Source: CALRWV02 sp943371965 (GTDB lineage Bacteria > Bacteroidota > JABWAT01). From it: a stretch of 64,000 nucleotides of DNA. The notes below the pieces were generated by a model. It saw only the letters and a list, made by a program, of their open reading frames with translations, was not told the DNA's origin and made no database searches. The stretch is from NCBI GenBank assembly GCA_943371965.1, contig CALRWV020000003.1:248001-312000 (forward strand), written 5' to 3'. This document shows, in pieces, positions 28,801-37,031 of this stretch. Each line of letters begins with the position of its first letter. Within the stretch, counting starts at the first letter, position 1. The position numbers and the translations under genes are program-made.

Positions 28801-31800
28801 ATACCGGCAGCCAGACAATCAGAAGTACTGTTTTGTATGGAAATCTTTCACTATCAAATGGAAATGGAACAAAAACTGCAAATGGAAATCTGGATATCAA
28901 CGGAACATTTACCGTTAATAATGCTGTTGTTTTTGATGCCGGTTCCAACACCTATAATATTGCCGGTGACATGGTTATCAATTCAGGTGCTACCATCAAT
29001 CCTCAAACAAGTACTTTTATATTTGATGGAATTACACAGGCGATCGGTATTACCAATAACAATGGTGCTTTTACCATTCCTTTTTATAATTTAACTGCTT
29101 CAAATTCAGGTACTTTAACACTTAGCAGTACGGCTGGTGATGTAATGACTGTTGCTGGAGATTTAACTGTAAGTGTAGGCGGAGTTGTTACAACTGCAAG
29201 AGCTTTAACGGTTACAGGTAATTTTACCAACAATAATACTTTTATCATGAGTGGAAGTACACTTACATTCAATGGTAATAGTCAGACAATTAATCCGGGA
29301 CCAAACAATTCATTTAATGCAATTACGTTTCTTTCTGCATCTGCCGGAACCAGTTCAAAGACTTTTTCCACTTATGGTGCAGATATTAATGGAGCCATCA
29401 CTTTAGGTGCTAATCTTGATGTTACCAATTTGGTAAACTGGGTTATGGGTGCTGGATTGAATTACACCATTGCAGGTACGATAACTCTTAATGCAAGCAA
29501 TGTATGGACACCAACCGGATCAAACATTTCATTTGATGGAGCTGGAGTTACGCTTCCAACCCAGGCAATAAGTGCCAACAATTTAACCATGGCAGGAACC
29601 GGAACAAAAACAATGGGTGGAAATTGGTCAATCAATGATCTAACCATTAATTCAGGTGTGACTCTAACAACAACTGTTACCAATTATTCAATTACCTCAA
29701 CAGGAAATTGGACAAATAACGGAACGTTTACTGCTAACTCTTCAACGGTTGCCTTTGAAAGTAACAACACTACCGGTAAAACAATTCAAACAGGTGCTTC
29801 TGCGTTTTATGACGTTACTTTCAATCAATCACTAACATCTGCAAGAACTTATACTTTAGCTTCTGCAACTACAACTATCAACAGAAACCTAACAATCGGA
29901 ACAAACGCAACTTTGGATGCAAACAGTAAAATTTTGGTTGCTGGTTCAAATGCTGCAGCATCATCTGTTTCTGTTGCTGGAACATTGGAAATTGATAATG
30001 GTGCTTTTTTAAGATTTAATAATACTGCTGCAGGCAGTTCACTTTCAGTTAACACTGGTGGTGTATTGAGAATACTGGGAACATCATCTTCAAGCGTAGG
30101 AACTATTTCACGTTCTGCAGGTGCCAACAGAACAACCGTTGGTATTTCCAGTGGTGGTACTCTTGCCGCCCAATATTATCTGATTGAATATGTTTCTGAT
30201 GCCGGTGTGGTTTTAAACAGTGGTTCAACCCTTGACAATACCAATAACCTTTCAAACGGTACCTGGTCAAATATTTCAGCAAATGCAGGTGCAAGATATC
30301 TTCAAATCGATAACAATGTTGGAACCCAAAGTATCAATAATGTTACCTTCAACTGTGTTCCGGCTCCAGTTGCCCAAATAAACGTTGCAAGAACAGGTGC
30401 TGCTACCGGTGCCATAACATTTGGTGGAACCATTGATGGTGCATTGGCTGGATTGAACGCAACAATAAATTCTACTTATGAATCTGACCCAAGTTCAACA
30501 ATGACATGGCCGCTTTCAACTGCTGCAACATGGACTGGAACAACAAGTACAGACTGGAACGTTTCAACCAATTGGAGCACAGGAATTGTTCCTGACGGTA
30601 CAATTGATGTAACTGTACCTGATGTAACCAATGATCCGAAAATCACTTCTTTTGATGCCACAGCGAAAAGTTTAACCATTACTAATGGTACTTTAATTCT
30701 GGAAAATGGATATGATTTGACTGTTGTTCAGGATTTGAATTTAGGAACAGCAGCTAATACTGCTATTCTTTCTGTAACCAACAGTTCAAACCTGATTACA
30801 GTTGGTGGCTCATGGACACGTGGAACCAATGGTACATTTGGTAACGGTTCATCTACTGTTTATTTCAATGGTTCATCAGGAACAAAAACAATAGATAACA
30901 GAGCTTCTTCTTTTTACAATCTGGAATTTACAGGTGCTGCGGTATTTAATATTGCATCTACAGGTGCCGTTATTGATATCAATGGAGCTTTGACTGTTGG
31001 TGCAACTTCAACCGTTTTCATGACCATTAATAATTACAATCTTACCTTAGCAGGTAGCTTCATCAATAATGGTTCATTTAATCCGACATCAACAGGTGTT
31101 GTTGGAACGGTAACGTTGGATGGTGCTGCTCAAAATATTACCGGTGGTAATTTCTATAATCTAACTGTTTCAGGAACAGGAGTAAAATCAACAACTAATA
31201 ATGCAACTGTAAATAACACATTAACTGTAAACTCTACTTTTACTGCCGGTGATACTCTAGATCTGAATGGTGCTGTTAGTATAGCTGTTGCAGGTCAATT
31301 AAATGATGGTGGCTTTAGTCACACATTTGCAGGAGCAACTTGGACAAACAGCAACACTACCAATGGATATGCTGGAACCGGAACAGTTGTTTTCGATGGG
31401 GCAAACCAAACCATCAATGCATCACAATTTTATAACCTTACCCTTTCAGGTACAGGTAATAAAGTTTTAGGTGGAAATCTAACAGTTAATGGTGACTTGG
31501 TTGCTGATGCAACTATAACCTATTTAAATGTGGTTACTTTTCTGATTACAGGACAGGCAGGAAAATCATTTACGTTCAATGCTCCAAACCTATATATCAG
31601 AGGAGTGAATAATTTTCCAACAGCATTTGGTACTTATACAATTTCAAGTGGTACTACAACCAATTATGATGCAGCATTTGATCAAACCATTGCCGGCAAT
31701 ATTGTTTATGGTCCGATAACTTTGGCAAATGCTTCTACAAAAACCCTTAGTGGACCCATCAGTGTAGTTGGAGCTCTAAATTTTGCTGCTGCAACTTTGG

Positions 31801-34800
31801 ATGTATCTGCAAGTAACTATTCAATTACTATAACTGGTAACTGGAATAATAACTCAACCGGTTCATTTGTTCCAAGATTGGGTGATGTGATTTTTGCTGG
31901 TTCAGTTGCTCAATCGATCAATAATGGAAACAGTGGAACTAAACCTTTCTACAAATTGACAGTGAGCAACACCGGTGGAGCAACCGTCTCAATCGCGAAT
32001 GCGAATAATGCATCTTGTACATTCAATTTATTGGTTACAGAGGGCTATTTTTCAGCTAATACATTTACGATGACAGTTGGCGGCAGCTTAACTGCTTCTG
32101 GTACTGGCGGATTTGCTCAATCAGGTACTATTATTCTGAGTACAAGTTCCGGTTCCTTTGATGTAAGTACCAATGTTGTTAGTGTTCCAACTTCAGGGTT
32201 TAATAATCTTACAATTAACTCTACCGGAGTTACTTATACAGCTCAGGACAATATTCTTATAAACAATAACCTTACCTTAACAGCTGGAACTTTTACTGGT
32301 AACGGTAAATATATTACAATCGGTGCAAATGGTGGTGGTGCTAAAACTGCTACCATAGCCGGTACTTATATTATTGGTGCAAATGGTACATTGGCATTGG
32401 GAAATACAAATTTAACTGTTAATTCCGGCGGTGAAATCAGAGTTGTTGGTACCAGTGGAAATCCTGCTTTTGTTACAAGAAATGGTACTGGTACTTATGG
32501 CTTCCAGGTAAATGGAACCATTCAGGCTAATTATGCAACTTTTGAATATATGAATGGATCCGGCATTAATGTTACTACTACTGCAACTGTTCATGCTACC
32601 AATAATTTCAGCAATTGTACATTTACCAATGGCACAGCTGCAGGTGTAATGCTTAAATTGGAAAATTCAACTGCCGGATTTACTATTACTGACGCATCAT
32701 TCCCTTCAAACCCAGGTGGTGGAGCATATAACGTTCAAAGAACTCAAGTGTCGGGAATCATTGTTTTCAATCCTTCTTCAGGTTCATTTACCGGTGAATC
32801 TTTTGATAATGATCCAAACAATATGGTAAGTTGGCCAACTCCAATTACTTTAACATGGAGAAGTGATGCTCCAACAACTGATTGGTTCACAGCATCAAAC
32901 TGGACTCCTTCTTCAGGCGGATCAATTATTCCTGATACTACAACAAACGTTATAATTGTTTCTTCAGTAAATGCACCAATCATCAATGCATCCGGTGCAA
33001 AAACCAATAATCTGACTCTAACGAGTGGATCTTTAACCATCAATACGGGTGGTGGAGGATCAACTACAGATCTGAAAATTTTTGGTGACGCAGCATTAAA
33101 TGGCGGTACTTTCACTGTTACATCCAACGTTGATAGAGTAGATGTTGGAGGGAACTGGACAAAAGGAGCTTCTGCTACTTTCTCCAATGGAAGTTCAACA
33201 ATAACATTTATTGCTTTATCAGGTTCAAAGACAATAAACAATGGATCTACAGCTTTCTATAACCTTGTTTTGAATACCGCTGCAACATATTCGTTGGGTG
33301 TCAATACTACAATCAATAATGATTTAACTATTACCTCAGGAACGCTGGATGTTTCAGGTACTGTTTATAATTTAACTGTAGGTGGCAATTGGAGCAATAC
33401 AGGTACGTTCACTTCAAGAACCGGAACGGTTACGTTTAATCAAACTTCTGCTAGTACCAAAACAATAAATTCAGGTGGATCTTCATTTAATAATTTAACT
33501 TTTAATTTGGGTGCTTCCACAATTTATCAATTATCAACCAGTTCTTTGACAACTAAAGGAAACACGACAATTTCTGCCGGAACCTTAGATCTTAATGGAC
33601 TTATTTTCAATCATGGAGATGGCACAGGAGTTGATGCAATTTCGATAACCGGTGTGTTAAGTGTTGACTCAACTTCGTTTTTAAATATGGGTGCAAATTC
33701 TACACTTACTGTTAATTCAGGTGGAACAATATCAATTTTAGGAACTTCATCTTCATATATAGCAACTGTTAGTCATCAAACAGCAGGTACGTATTCATTT
33801 ACTGTTTCCAGCGGTGGTACAATTGCTGCCAGATATTATCTCATGCAGGATATGGATGTTAATGGAATTTTATTGAATGCGGGTGCTTTGATTAACGCTT
33901 CGAATTATTTTCAGGATGGAACATTTTCAAATGGAACAGCTGGTGGAACCTACCTGAATCTTGGAAATACATTATCAGGTCAATTGGTTACCGGGGTAAC
34001 CTTCAATAGTGGTCCTACTTATAACGTTACAAGAGGAAACGGTCTAACCGGTTCAATTACATTTCAGGATACAAATGGTGCATTGGCTGGTTCGGCATAT
34101 GAAAATGATATAAACAATCAGGTGGCATTCACAACAACTATTCCTGCCAGAACCTGGAAAACAAACACATCAGGCAGCAGTGAATGGAATTTGGCTTCCA
34201 ATTGGGTCGAAGGAATAATTCCAACAACATCAGAAAATGTTACAATTCCAGCCGGTGTAACAACAAACCCGATAATCAGTACGGCACATGCTTTTGCACG
34301 TAACTTGAGTATTTTGGGAACAAGCACTCTGCAGGTTACCGGTGGTTTTAACCTTACTGTTAGTGGTGATGTTTCAATTGTAGGAACACTTACTCACAAT
34401 GGCGCGGCTTCTATAATTTATGTTGCTGGTAATTGGACAAGAACAGGAACATTTACTGTTGGAAACAACTCGACAGTTGAATTTAATGGAACCAGTGGAA
34501 CAAAAGTCATCTCAAATGGAGCAACAGCTTTCAGAAACGTTATAATAAATGGTGCAGCAACCTTTACACCAGCTGCAAATATGACGACTTCCCTTAGCTT
34601 CACTTTAACCGCAGGAACATTTGATGTTACAGCCAGTAACTATTCTCTGACTGTTGGAGGTGATTGGACCAATAATGGTGGTACATTTAACCCAAGAAGC
34701 GGAACTGTTACATTAAATGGTACTTCAACACAAAATATTGTTACAGGTGGTACCGGAGCAGGGAAATATTTCTATACGTTGGCAATTTCCAAATCTTCTG

Positions 34801-36677
34801 GAACTGCCAATGTTATAACCAATGACTTATTGGTTACGAGAAACCTGAATATCACACTGGGTACTTTGAATGGTGGCTCGAGAACCATTTCTGTTTACAA
34901 TAACTGGAATAACAGCGGTGGTACATTTACACCATCAACTGGAACAGTTTCATTTGAAAGTACCGGTGCGAAAACTTTGGCAGCAAACACTTCATCTTTC
35001 AACAACTTAATTATTAATAAAACAAGTGGCGGAAGCATCTCTTTGAGTTCCAATATTACTGTATTGGGTAACTTAACTGTTACGGCAGGAACATTATTCT
35101 CCAACAGTAAAGCAATCAATTTTGGAGATGCTGGATCAGATGTAACCAGTGTTGCTTCAGGTGCAACTTTGGATATTGATGCAGGTTCATTCTTACGTTT
35201 GTTTGGTGGAACAAATTCGACAGTTGCCGGAACATTGAAATTAATAGGTACCAGCGGAAGTAATTTGGCAACTATGACCAGATATACTTCCGGTAACTAC
35301 AGTCTGACAATTAATGGTACTATGCATGCAAAATTTGCTACCATTGAATACACTGGCACAAACGCTGGTACAGATGGTATTACTTTTGGTTCAACTGGGA
35401 ATGTTGATGCAACAAATAATTTTGTAAGTACCACTTTCCAAAATGGATCAGGTAATGCTTATTTAACATTGAATTCGAATAATTCATTCAATCTTGCAAG
35501 TTCAGTTACAACTGGTCCAACATTTACAGCAGGGCCAACTTACAACGTGCAAAAATCTTCAGGAACAGGAACACACATTATCAATAATTATAAAGGTGCA
35601 TTTTCGGGTGCCCGTTTTGAAAATGATAATGGAACTGTTCCAAGAGGAAATATCAGATGGTTGTTTACCGAAACTCAAAATATTGCAGGTGTTGGAAGTT
35701 ATACATTCGGTAATGATTTCATAATTAATGTAACTTCCGGTAGTTTGGGATCGACAACGGTTTCTTTAAATGATAGTATTGTATCTCCTCTTTATCCAGC
35801 ATCAATGGCAAGATATTACACTGTTTCTGGTGCTAGTGGCCCTTTTGTTGCTGACATTACCCAATATTGGGGAGCTAACGATATTAATGGACAAACTGCA
35901 AATAATACACCCAACGCTAACCCACTTCGCCTTTGGAGAAGGGTTGTTTCTGGAAATGTTTTAACTCCTTTTGTTTCTGATTCTGTTAATTCTTCTGTAA
36001 AATTGGCTAGAAAAAATGCATTCTCATTTGTTTCAGATGGTTCAATAAATGGTCAGTGGTTCTTATCAAATGCAGCAACTGAAAGTTCTTTGCCGGTTGA
36101 ACTTGATGAAAAATCAATTGAACTGACAGCTCAAAGAACCGGTATCGAATTCAAATGGGCTACTCAATCTGAGTTGAACAATAAATTCTGGGAAGTTGAA
36201 CGTTCAGAAAAGGGTAAAGATCAATTTTCTGTAATCGGAAGACTTGAAGGAAAAGGAACTACCTCAGAAAAAACAAATTACCGCTATATGGATAAATCAG
36301 CAGAAGTGGCTAAAACTTATTTATACAGACTTGTTGATTATGATTATGCGGGAAATAAGTTTACTCATAAGTCTTATGAAATTGATTATGTTCAACCAAA
36401 AGAATTCATGATCGGGCATAACTATCCAAATCCATTTAATCCAACAACTACAATCCCTGTTGATATAGCAAAAGAACAACAGGTTTCAATGATCATTTAC
36501 AACATTCTCGGACAGGAAATTCGTGTTGTTAAAAATGAAGTCATGAAACCAGGTTACTATAACCTTCAATGGGATGGAAAAGACAATGCCGGAAAAACAG
36601 CAGCTTCCGGACAATATTTTGTTAGGGTTGTGACTGAAGGATTTGTGAAGACACAAAAAATGATGTTGATGAAATAA
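22881..36677 (+). CDS. Giant secreted beta-solenoid protein (~4598 aa) with five Trp-capped modules and C-terminal sorting domain
   Basis: GAGGA at 22871-22875 supports ATG 22881 over ATG 22866. The signal peptide is KKVILFGIMTLILSLNALAQ. The body is Thr/Ser/Asn/Gly-rich, built of repeated short strands (FNG..QTI, FYNL..SGTGTKT, ..GNLTV) as in beta-helix adhesins. Trp-rich caps of type W..(G)..W...NW start five modules, at about 22951, 27137, 30527, 32852 and 34151. Four of the modules hand over to the next through an E(S/N)D motif followed by Trp or Phe, and the fifth ends with a similar motif. The end (36390-36677) is a FlgD/type IX-like domain with NYPNPFNPTTTI and SGQYFVRVV. It is probably exported and surface-attached. 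The ligand or role is unknown. Confidence 0.9.
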   Translation: MKKVILFGIMTLILSLNALAQTTFTWNTGSGSWTTAANWTKVGGASTSTYPGQNAGQNDLAVIITGVTVTLDASIVTNSVTSLAVNGTGILAMGANNLTLTGAAANVTGTGTITASTGTLTVGGTLSGVTVTASGAATFAVAGAGTAFNPAAYTASTSTVLLNRSGDQTISSSITYNNLTLTSAAAGIKTAAGALTINHDVVLTSANVTFADGGFSHTVANNWGYSAGAPAAVNYTGAGRITFTGSPTFSQNAVFNKVIISGGVKTRTGNTWIVNDSLWVTNSGILQTTANAPITVTGNWLVDNGSQYTATNGTVTFNRAGAQSISMPSGSYFSSIAFSTSGTKTAATALDIRNSFTINSSTIFDPGSFTHLIGTSNGTFTLDGTISSGTSSTFDFRGTTSLTYTVPGPASLPVDVTLTGTITVTNSKAYNVTGNVTIAGAIVLGTSASFNSTGTSKTLTVNAAGNRMYLRGGSFPSGFNTYTISPTATFNYDQATGTTIFATVLDQSAAPITIQYGNLNIGGAVTKTANGNLTVNGALNIAASTTLDLIGNDLTVGTSLVTGSNVLTLNTTGTLTTSVSAGTVTVNATDAAFNVLVGVYTLHNLVFALNTPTVSRAISITGNISVTGNVTVNNTAGSSGITLTLTMGSIATPTAFTGSGASNSFIMNSFTVLSQFQSGTAFGTGFNSFEIQTLDAFSTISFASTNNQTVPVLVGGDYGAISFAGNASTKTFGGSVILNGNLTLTNATFIINDGGNTITVNGNFNKQGANPTMSLTGTISFEGGTQSITLTGGGAFNNVVFSGNGVKSILTAITISGDLNITIASTVTTALGVTFRGVNWQNDGLFQQTAGTTTFKGTTSGTHQNIYSPGSFDNSASYFSSVTLDTAGAYLIPTTQVDSTILLSDIDIDGTLTLTASSAILNATNQLIRIGTNWSRGAATSFVNTGSTVIFDGNSAQTILALSLPFNNVTFQNAGPKAMSGNNTPLLVDGNLSIEGGASFNAGTSAGHTITGNWSNVGTYTASGTLTFNGAAQSLEGTFGSVVFSGSGTKTLTSSISVSAITISNGVTLDVSGSNYAIAVTGIWTNSGSGAFLPQNGLVTFSGSNRTINPGAGKSFYDLSINMTSGQTLTIGAGNAISVDNDFNIIQGTFSSGANNMTIGGNFINAGTFTHNTASTITFTATTGTKTFTTGGSNILGPMVFATGSSAIYNLGSNLTTGNVLSKITLNGSSGTLKLNGKALNMSTSAVATIDIAGGTFHVDSAAVLSMPTNGVINNTGGTLRIVGVSGYVATVQGTATGYTISQSGATSVIAANYFIIQELRSTGITLSNGSIDPTDNFSNGTFNDGRTATQYLNISALTLNSNITASNTVFNSGATFNVTRSAINGTGNLIFNDATGPLSGESFDSDAANGIQWTYVGGITWDNGGGDNDWNTGLNWSSNSVPGASDYVILDHSVIAGTYTVNISSADAQCGNLVIGPGGAFPITLALSGNYDLVVNGDLNINTAGVLSQANSGSTITVANSWANLGTYTANSSTITFNGASVSKTITNSGAGNFYNLIINGTGSTYTLGSNLTVANDFTITSGTFDVSGSNFTLGVTGNWSVSGTFNPRTSTVTFNKAGAQSISGGTFYNFTTSGSGTKSITSNLDINNQVTIGLGTVLDGGTNTIYVGGSTAAVWVNSAGTAAFTQTGAGVVEFDGGNITLDNGAFATTFNNINFAGTGTKTFGGTGSTINGNMSIAAGGIVVNLATVALNFAGTNTLSILGNSTLQVRQTNLPASLETLSLNSASTVLYISDSPQNIFPGTYGNLQIQRITAGQTPSKSLLGTTVVAGNLALNDAEVRFDIAGQYLTVTGTLTIPTNASNFNTNLTGSTLELNGTANINIDADLTTVNNLVLSGSGTKTILGPLSVLGDLQVGSGVTFSTGAFVVTGTGTKTLSLASSALLNTAVDGATPLPTGFGSYAFNATSTVTYNSNTGSQTIRSTVLYGNLSLSNGNGTKTANGNLDINGTFTVNNAVVFDAGSNTYNIAGDMVINSGATINPQTSTFIFDGITQAIGITNNNGAFTIPFYNLTASNSGTLTLSSTAGDVMTVAGDLTVSVGGVVTTARALTVTGNFTNNNTFIMSGSTLTFNGNSQTINPGPNNSFNAITFLSASAGTSSKTFSTYGADINGAITLGANLDVTNLVNWVMGAGLNYTIAGTITLNASNVWTPTGSNISFDGAGVTLPTQAISANNLTMAGTGTKTMGGNWSINDLTINSGVTLTTTVTNYSITSTGNWTNNGTFTANSSTVAFESNNTTGKTIQTGASAFYDVTFNQSLTSARTYTLASATTTINRNLTIGTNATLDANSKILVAGSNAAASSVSVAGTLEIDNGAFLRFNNTAAGSSLSVNTGGVLRILGTSSSSVGTISRSAGANRTTVGISSGGTLAAQYYLIEYVSDAGVVLNSGSTLDNTNNLSNGTWSNISANAGARYLQIDNNVGTQSINNVTFNCVPAPVAQINVARTGAATGAITFGGTIDGALAGLNATINSTYESDPSSTMTWPLSTAATWTGTTSTDWNVSTNWSTGIVPDGTIDVTVPDVTNDPKITSFDATAKSLTITNGTLILENGYDLTVVQDLNLGTAANTAILSVTNSSNLITVGGSWTRGTNGTFGNGSSTVYFNGSSGTKTIDNRASSFYNLEFTGAAVFNIASTGAVIDINGALTVGATSTVFMTINNYNLTLAGSFINNGSFNPTSTGVVGTVTLDGAAQNITGGNFYNLTVSGTGVKSTTNNATVNNTLTVNSTFTAGDTLDLNGAVSIAVAGQLNDGGFSHTFAGATWTNSNTTNGYAGTGTVVFDGANQTINASQFYNLTLSGTGNKVLGGNLTVNGDLVADATITYLNVVTFLITGQAGKSFTFNAPNLYIRGVNNFPTAFGTYTISSGTTTNYDAAFDQTIAGNIVYGPITLANASTKTLSGPISVVGALNFAAATLDVSASNYSITITGNWNNNSTGSFVPRLGDVIFAGSVAQSINNGNSGTKPFYKLTVSNTGGATVSIANANNASCTFNLLVTEGYFSANTFTMTVGGSLTASGTGGFAQSGTIILSTSSGSFDVSTNVVSVPTSGFNNLTINSTGVTYTAQDNILINNNLTLTAGTFTGNGKYITIGANGGGAKTATIAGTYIIGANGTLALGNTNLTVNSGGEIRVVGTSGNPAFVTRNGTGTYGFQVNGTIQANYATFEYMNGSGINVTTTATVHATNNFSNCTFTNGTAAGVMLKLENSTAGFTITDASFPSNPGGGAYNVQRTQVSGIIVFNPSSGSFTGESFDNDPNNMVSWPTPITLTWRSDAPTTDWFTASNWTPSSGGSIIPDTTTNVIIVSSVNAPIINASGAKTNNLTLTSGSLTINTGGGGSTTDLKIFGDAALNGGTFTVTSNVDRVDVGGNWTKGASATFSNGSSTITFIALSGSKTINNGSTAFYNLVLNTAATYSLGVNTTINNDLTITSGTLDVSGTVYNLTVGGNWSNTGTFTSRTGTVTFNQTSASTKTINSGGSSFNNLTFNLGASTIYQLSTSSLTTKGNTTISAGTLDLNGLIFNHGDGTGVDAISITGVLSVDSTSFLNMGANSTLTVNSGGTISILGTSSSYIATVSHQTAGTYSFTVSSGGTIAARYYLMQDMDVNGILLNAGALINASNYFQDGTFSNGTAGGTYLNLGNTLSGQLVTGVTFNSGPTYNVTRGNGLTGSITFQDTNGALAGSAYENDINNQVAFTTTIPARTWKTNTSGSSEWNLASNWVEGIIPTTSENVTIPAGVTTNPIISTAHAFARNLSILGTSTLQVTGGFNLTVSGDVSIVGTLTHNGAASIIYVAGNWTRTGTFTVGNNSTVEFNGTSGTKVISNGATAFRNVIINGAATFTPAANMTTSLSFTLTAGTFDVTASNYSLTVGGDWTNNGGTFNPRSGTVTLNGTSTQNIVTGGTGAGKYFYTLAISKSSGTANVITNDLLVTRNLNITLGTLNGGSRTISVYNNWNNSGGTFTPSTGTVSFESTGAKTLAANTSSFNNLIINKTSGGSISLSSNITVLGNLTVTAGTLFSNSKAINFGDAGSDVTSVASGATLDIDAGSFLRLFGGTNSTVAGTLKLIGTSGSNLATMTRYTSGNYSLTINGTMHAKFATIEYTGTNAGTDGITFGSTGNVDATNNFVSTTFQNGSGNAYLTLNSNNSFNLASSVTTGPTFTAGPTYNVQKSSGTGTHIINNYKGAFSGARFENDNGTVPRGNIRWLFTETQNIAGVGSYTFGNDFIINVTSGSLGSTTVSLNDSIVSPLYPASMARYYTVSGASGPFVADITQYWGANDINGQTANNTPNANPLRLWRRVVSGNVLTPFVSDSVNSSVKLARKNAFSFVSDGSINGQWFLSNAATESSLPVELDEKSIELTAQRTGIEFKWATQSELNNKFWEVERSEKGKDQFSVIGRLEGKGTTSEKTNYRYMDKSAEVAKTYLYRLVDYDYAGNKFTHKSYEIDYVQPKEFMIGHNYPNPFNPTTTIPVDIAKEQQVSMIIYNILGQEIRVVKNEVMKPGYYNLQWDGKDNAGKTAASGQYFVRVVTEGFVKTQKMMLMK

Positions 36678-36716
36678 CGTCATTTTAAAAGAAAAAAATT
36701 AAGCAGGTAATATTTA

Positions 36717-36875
36717 ATGAATAAAACAGGGATGATTATAATGAAAGAAAGCACATTTAATTTGCTTACTTTTTTATTCTTTCTTGCATTGATCATTGGA
36801 ACTTCAAAATTGATAACCTATCAAAGTGAAGATCTGCAGACAGAAACGAAAAGTGGAAAATTAGTTTCCAAATAA
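36717..36875 (+). CDS. 52-aa single-helix membrane peptide
   Basis: A short frame 39 bases after the 4598-aa gene, ending just before a terminator. Residues 14-29 (FNLLTFLFFLALIIGT) form one hydrophobic helix. The N-terminus is weakly basic and the tail polar and lysine-rich. AGG at 36705-36707 could serve as ribosome site; an internal ATG at 36741 (MKEST) is a possible alternative start. Its place between a giant secreted protein and tandem terminators favours a real gene, but no family is recognised. Confidence 0.5.
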   Translation: MNKTGMIIMKESTFNLLTFLFFLALIIGTSKLITYQSEDLQTETKSGKLVSK

Positions 36876-36888
36876 AATTGGGGAAATT

Positions 36889-36922
36889 ATCAGAGCGTAT
36901 TTTTTGTACACTCTGATTTTTT
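36889..36922 (+). terminator. Rho-independent terminator 1 after the giant-protein locus
   Basis: ATCAGAG-C-GTA (36889-36899) pairs with TAC-A-CTCTGAT (36907-36917), followed by a run of T. Confidence 0.85.
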
Positions 36923-36950
36923 AAATCTCCAGTTTAAATCTTATTGATAA

Positions 36951-36992
36951 AAGGGATTCAGTTTCAATTTGTAAGCTGAATCCCTTTTTTTT
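36951..36992 (+). terminator. Rho-independent terminator 2
   Basis: AAGGGATTCAG (36951-36961) pairs perfectly with CTGAATCCCTT (36976-36986), followed by T to 36992. It backs up the terminator 30 bases earlier. The predicted asnS promoter begins within its loop. Confidence 0.88.
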
Positions 36993-36999
36993 ATCTTGT
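36968..36999 (+). promoter_or_regulatory. Predicted asnS promoter overlapping a terminator
   Basis: TTTG (36968-36971), a 20-base spacer and TATCTTGT (36992-36999, one mismatch to TAnnTTTG). Start would be near 37006, about 26 bases before the GTG start codon. The -33 lies in the terminator loop. Confidence 0.45.
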
Positions 37000-37031
37000 G
37001 CATTCTAAACCATGAATCAGGAGTTTTTCAA

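Noticed and set aside
32744..33241. Antisense 165-aa frame within the 4598-aa gene
   Set aside because: Compositional shadow of Thr/Asn-rich coding sequence, as with the other antisense frames in both giants.
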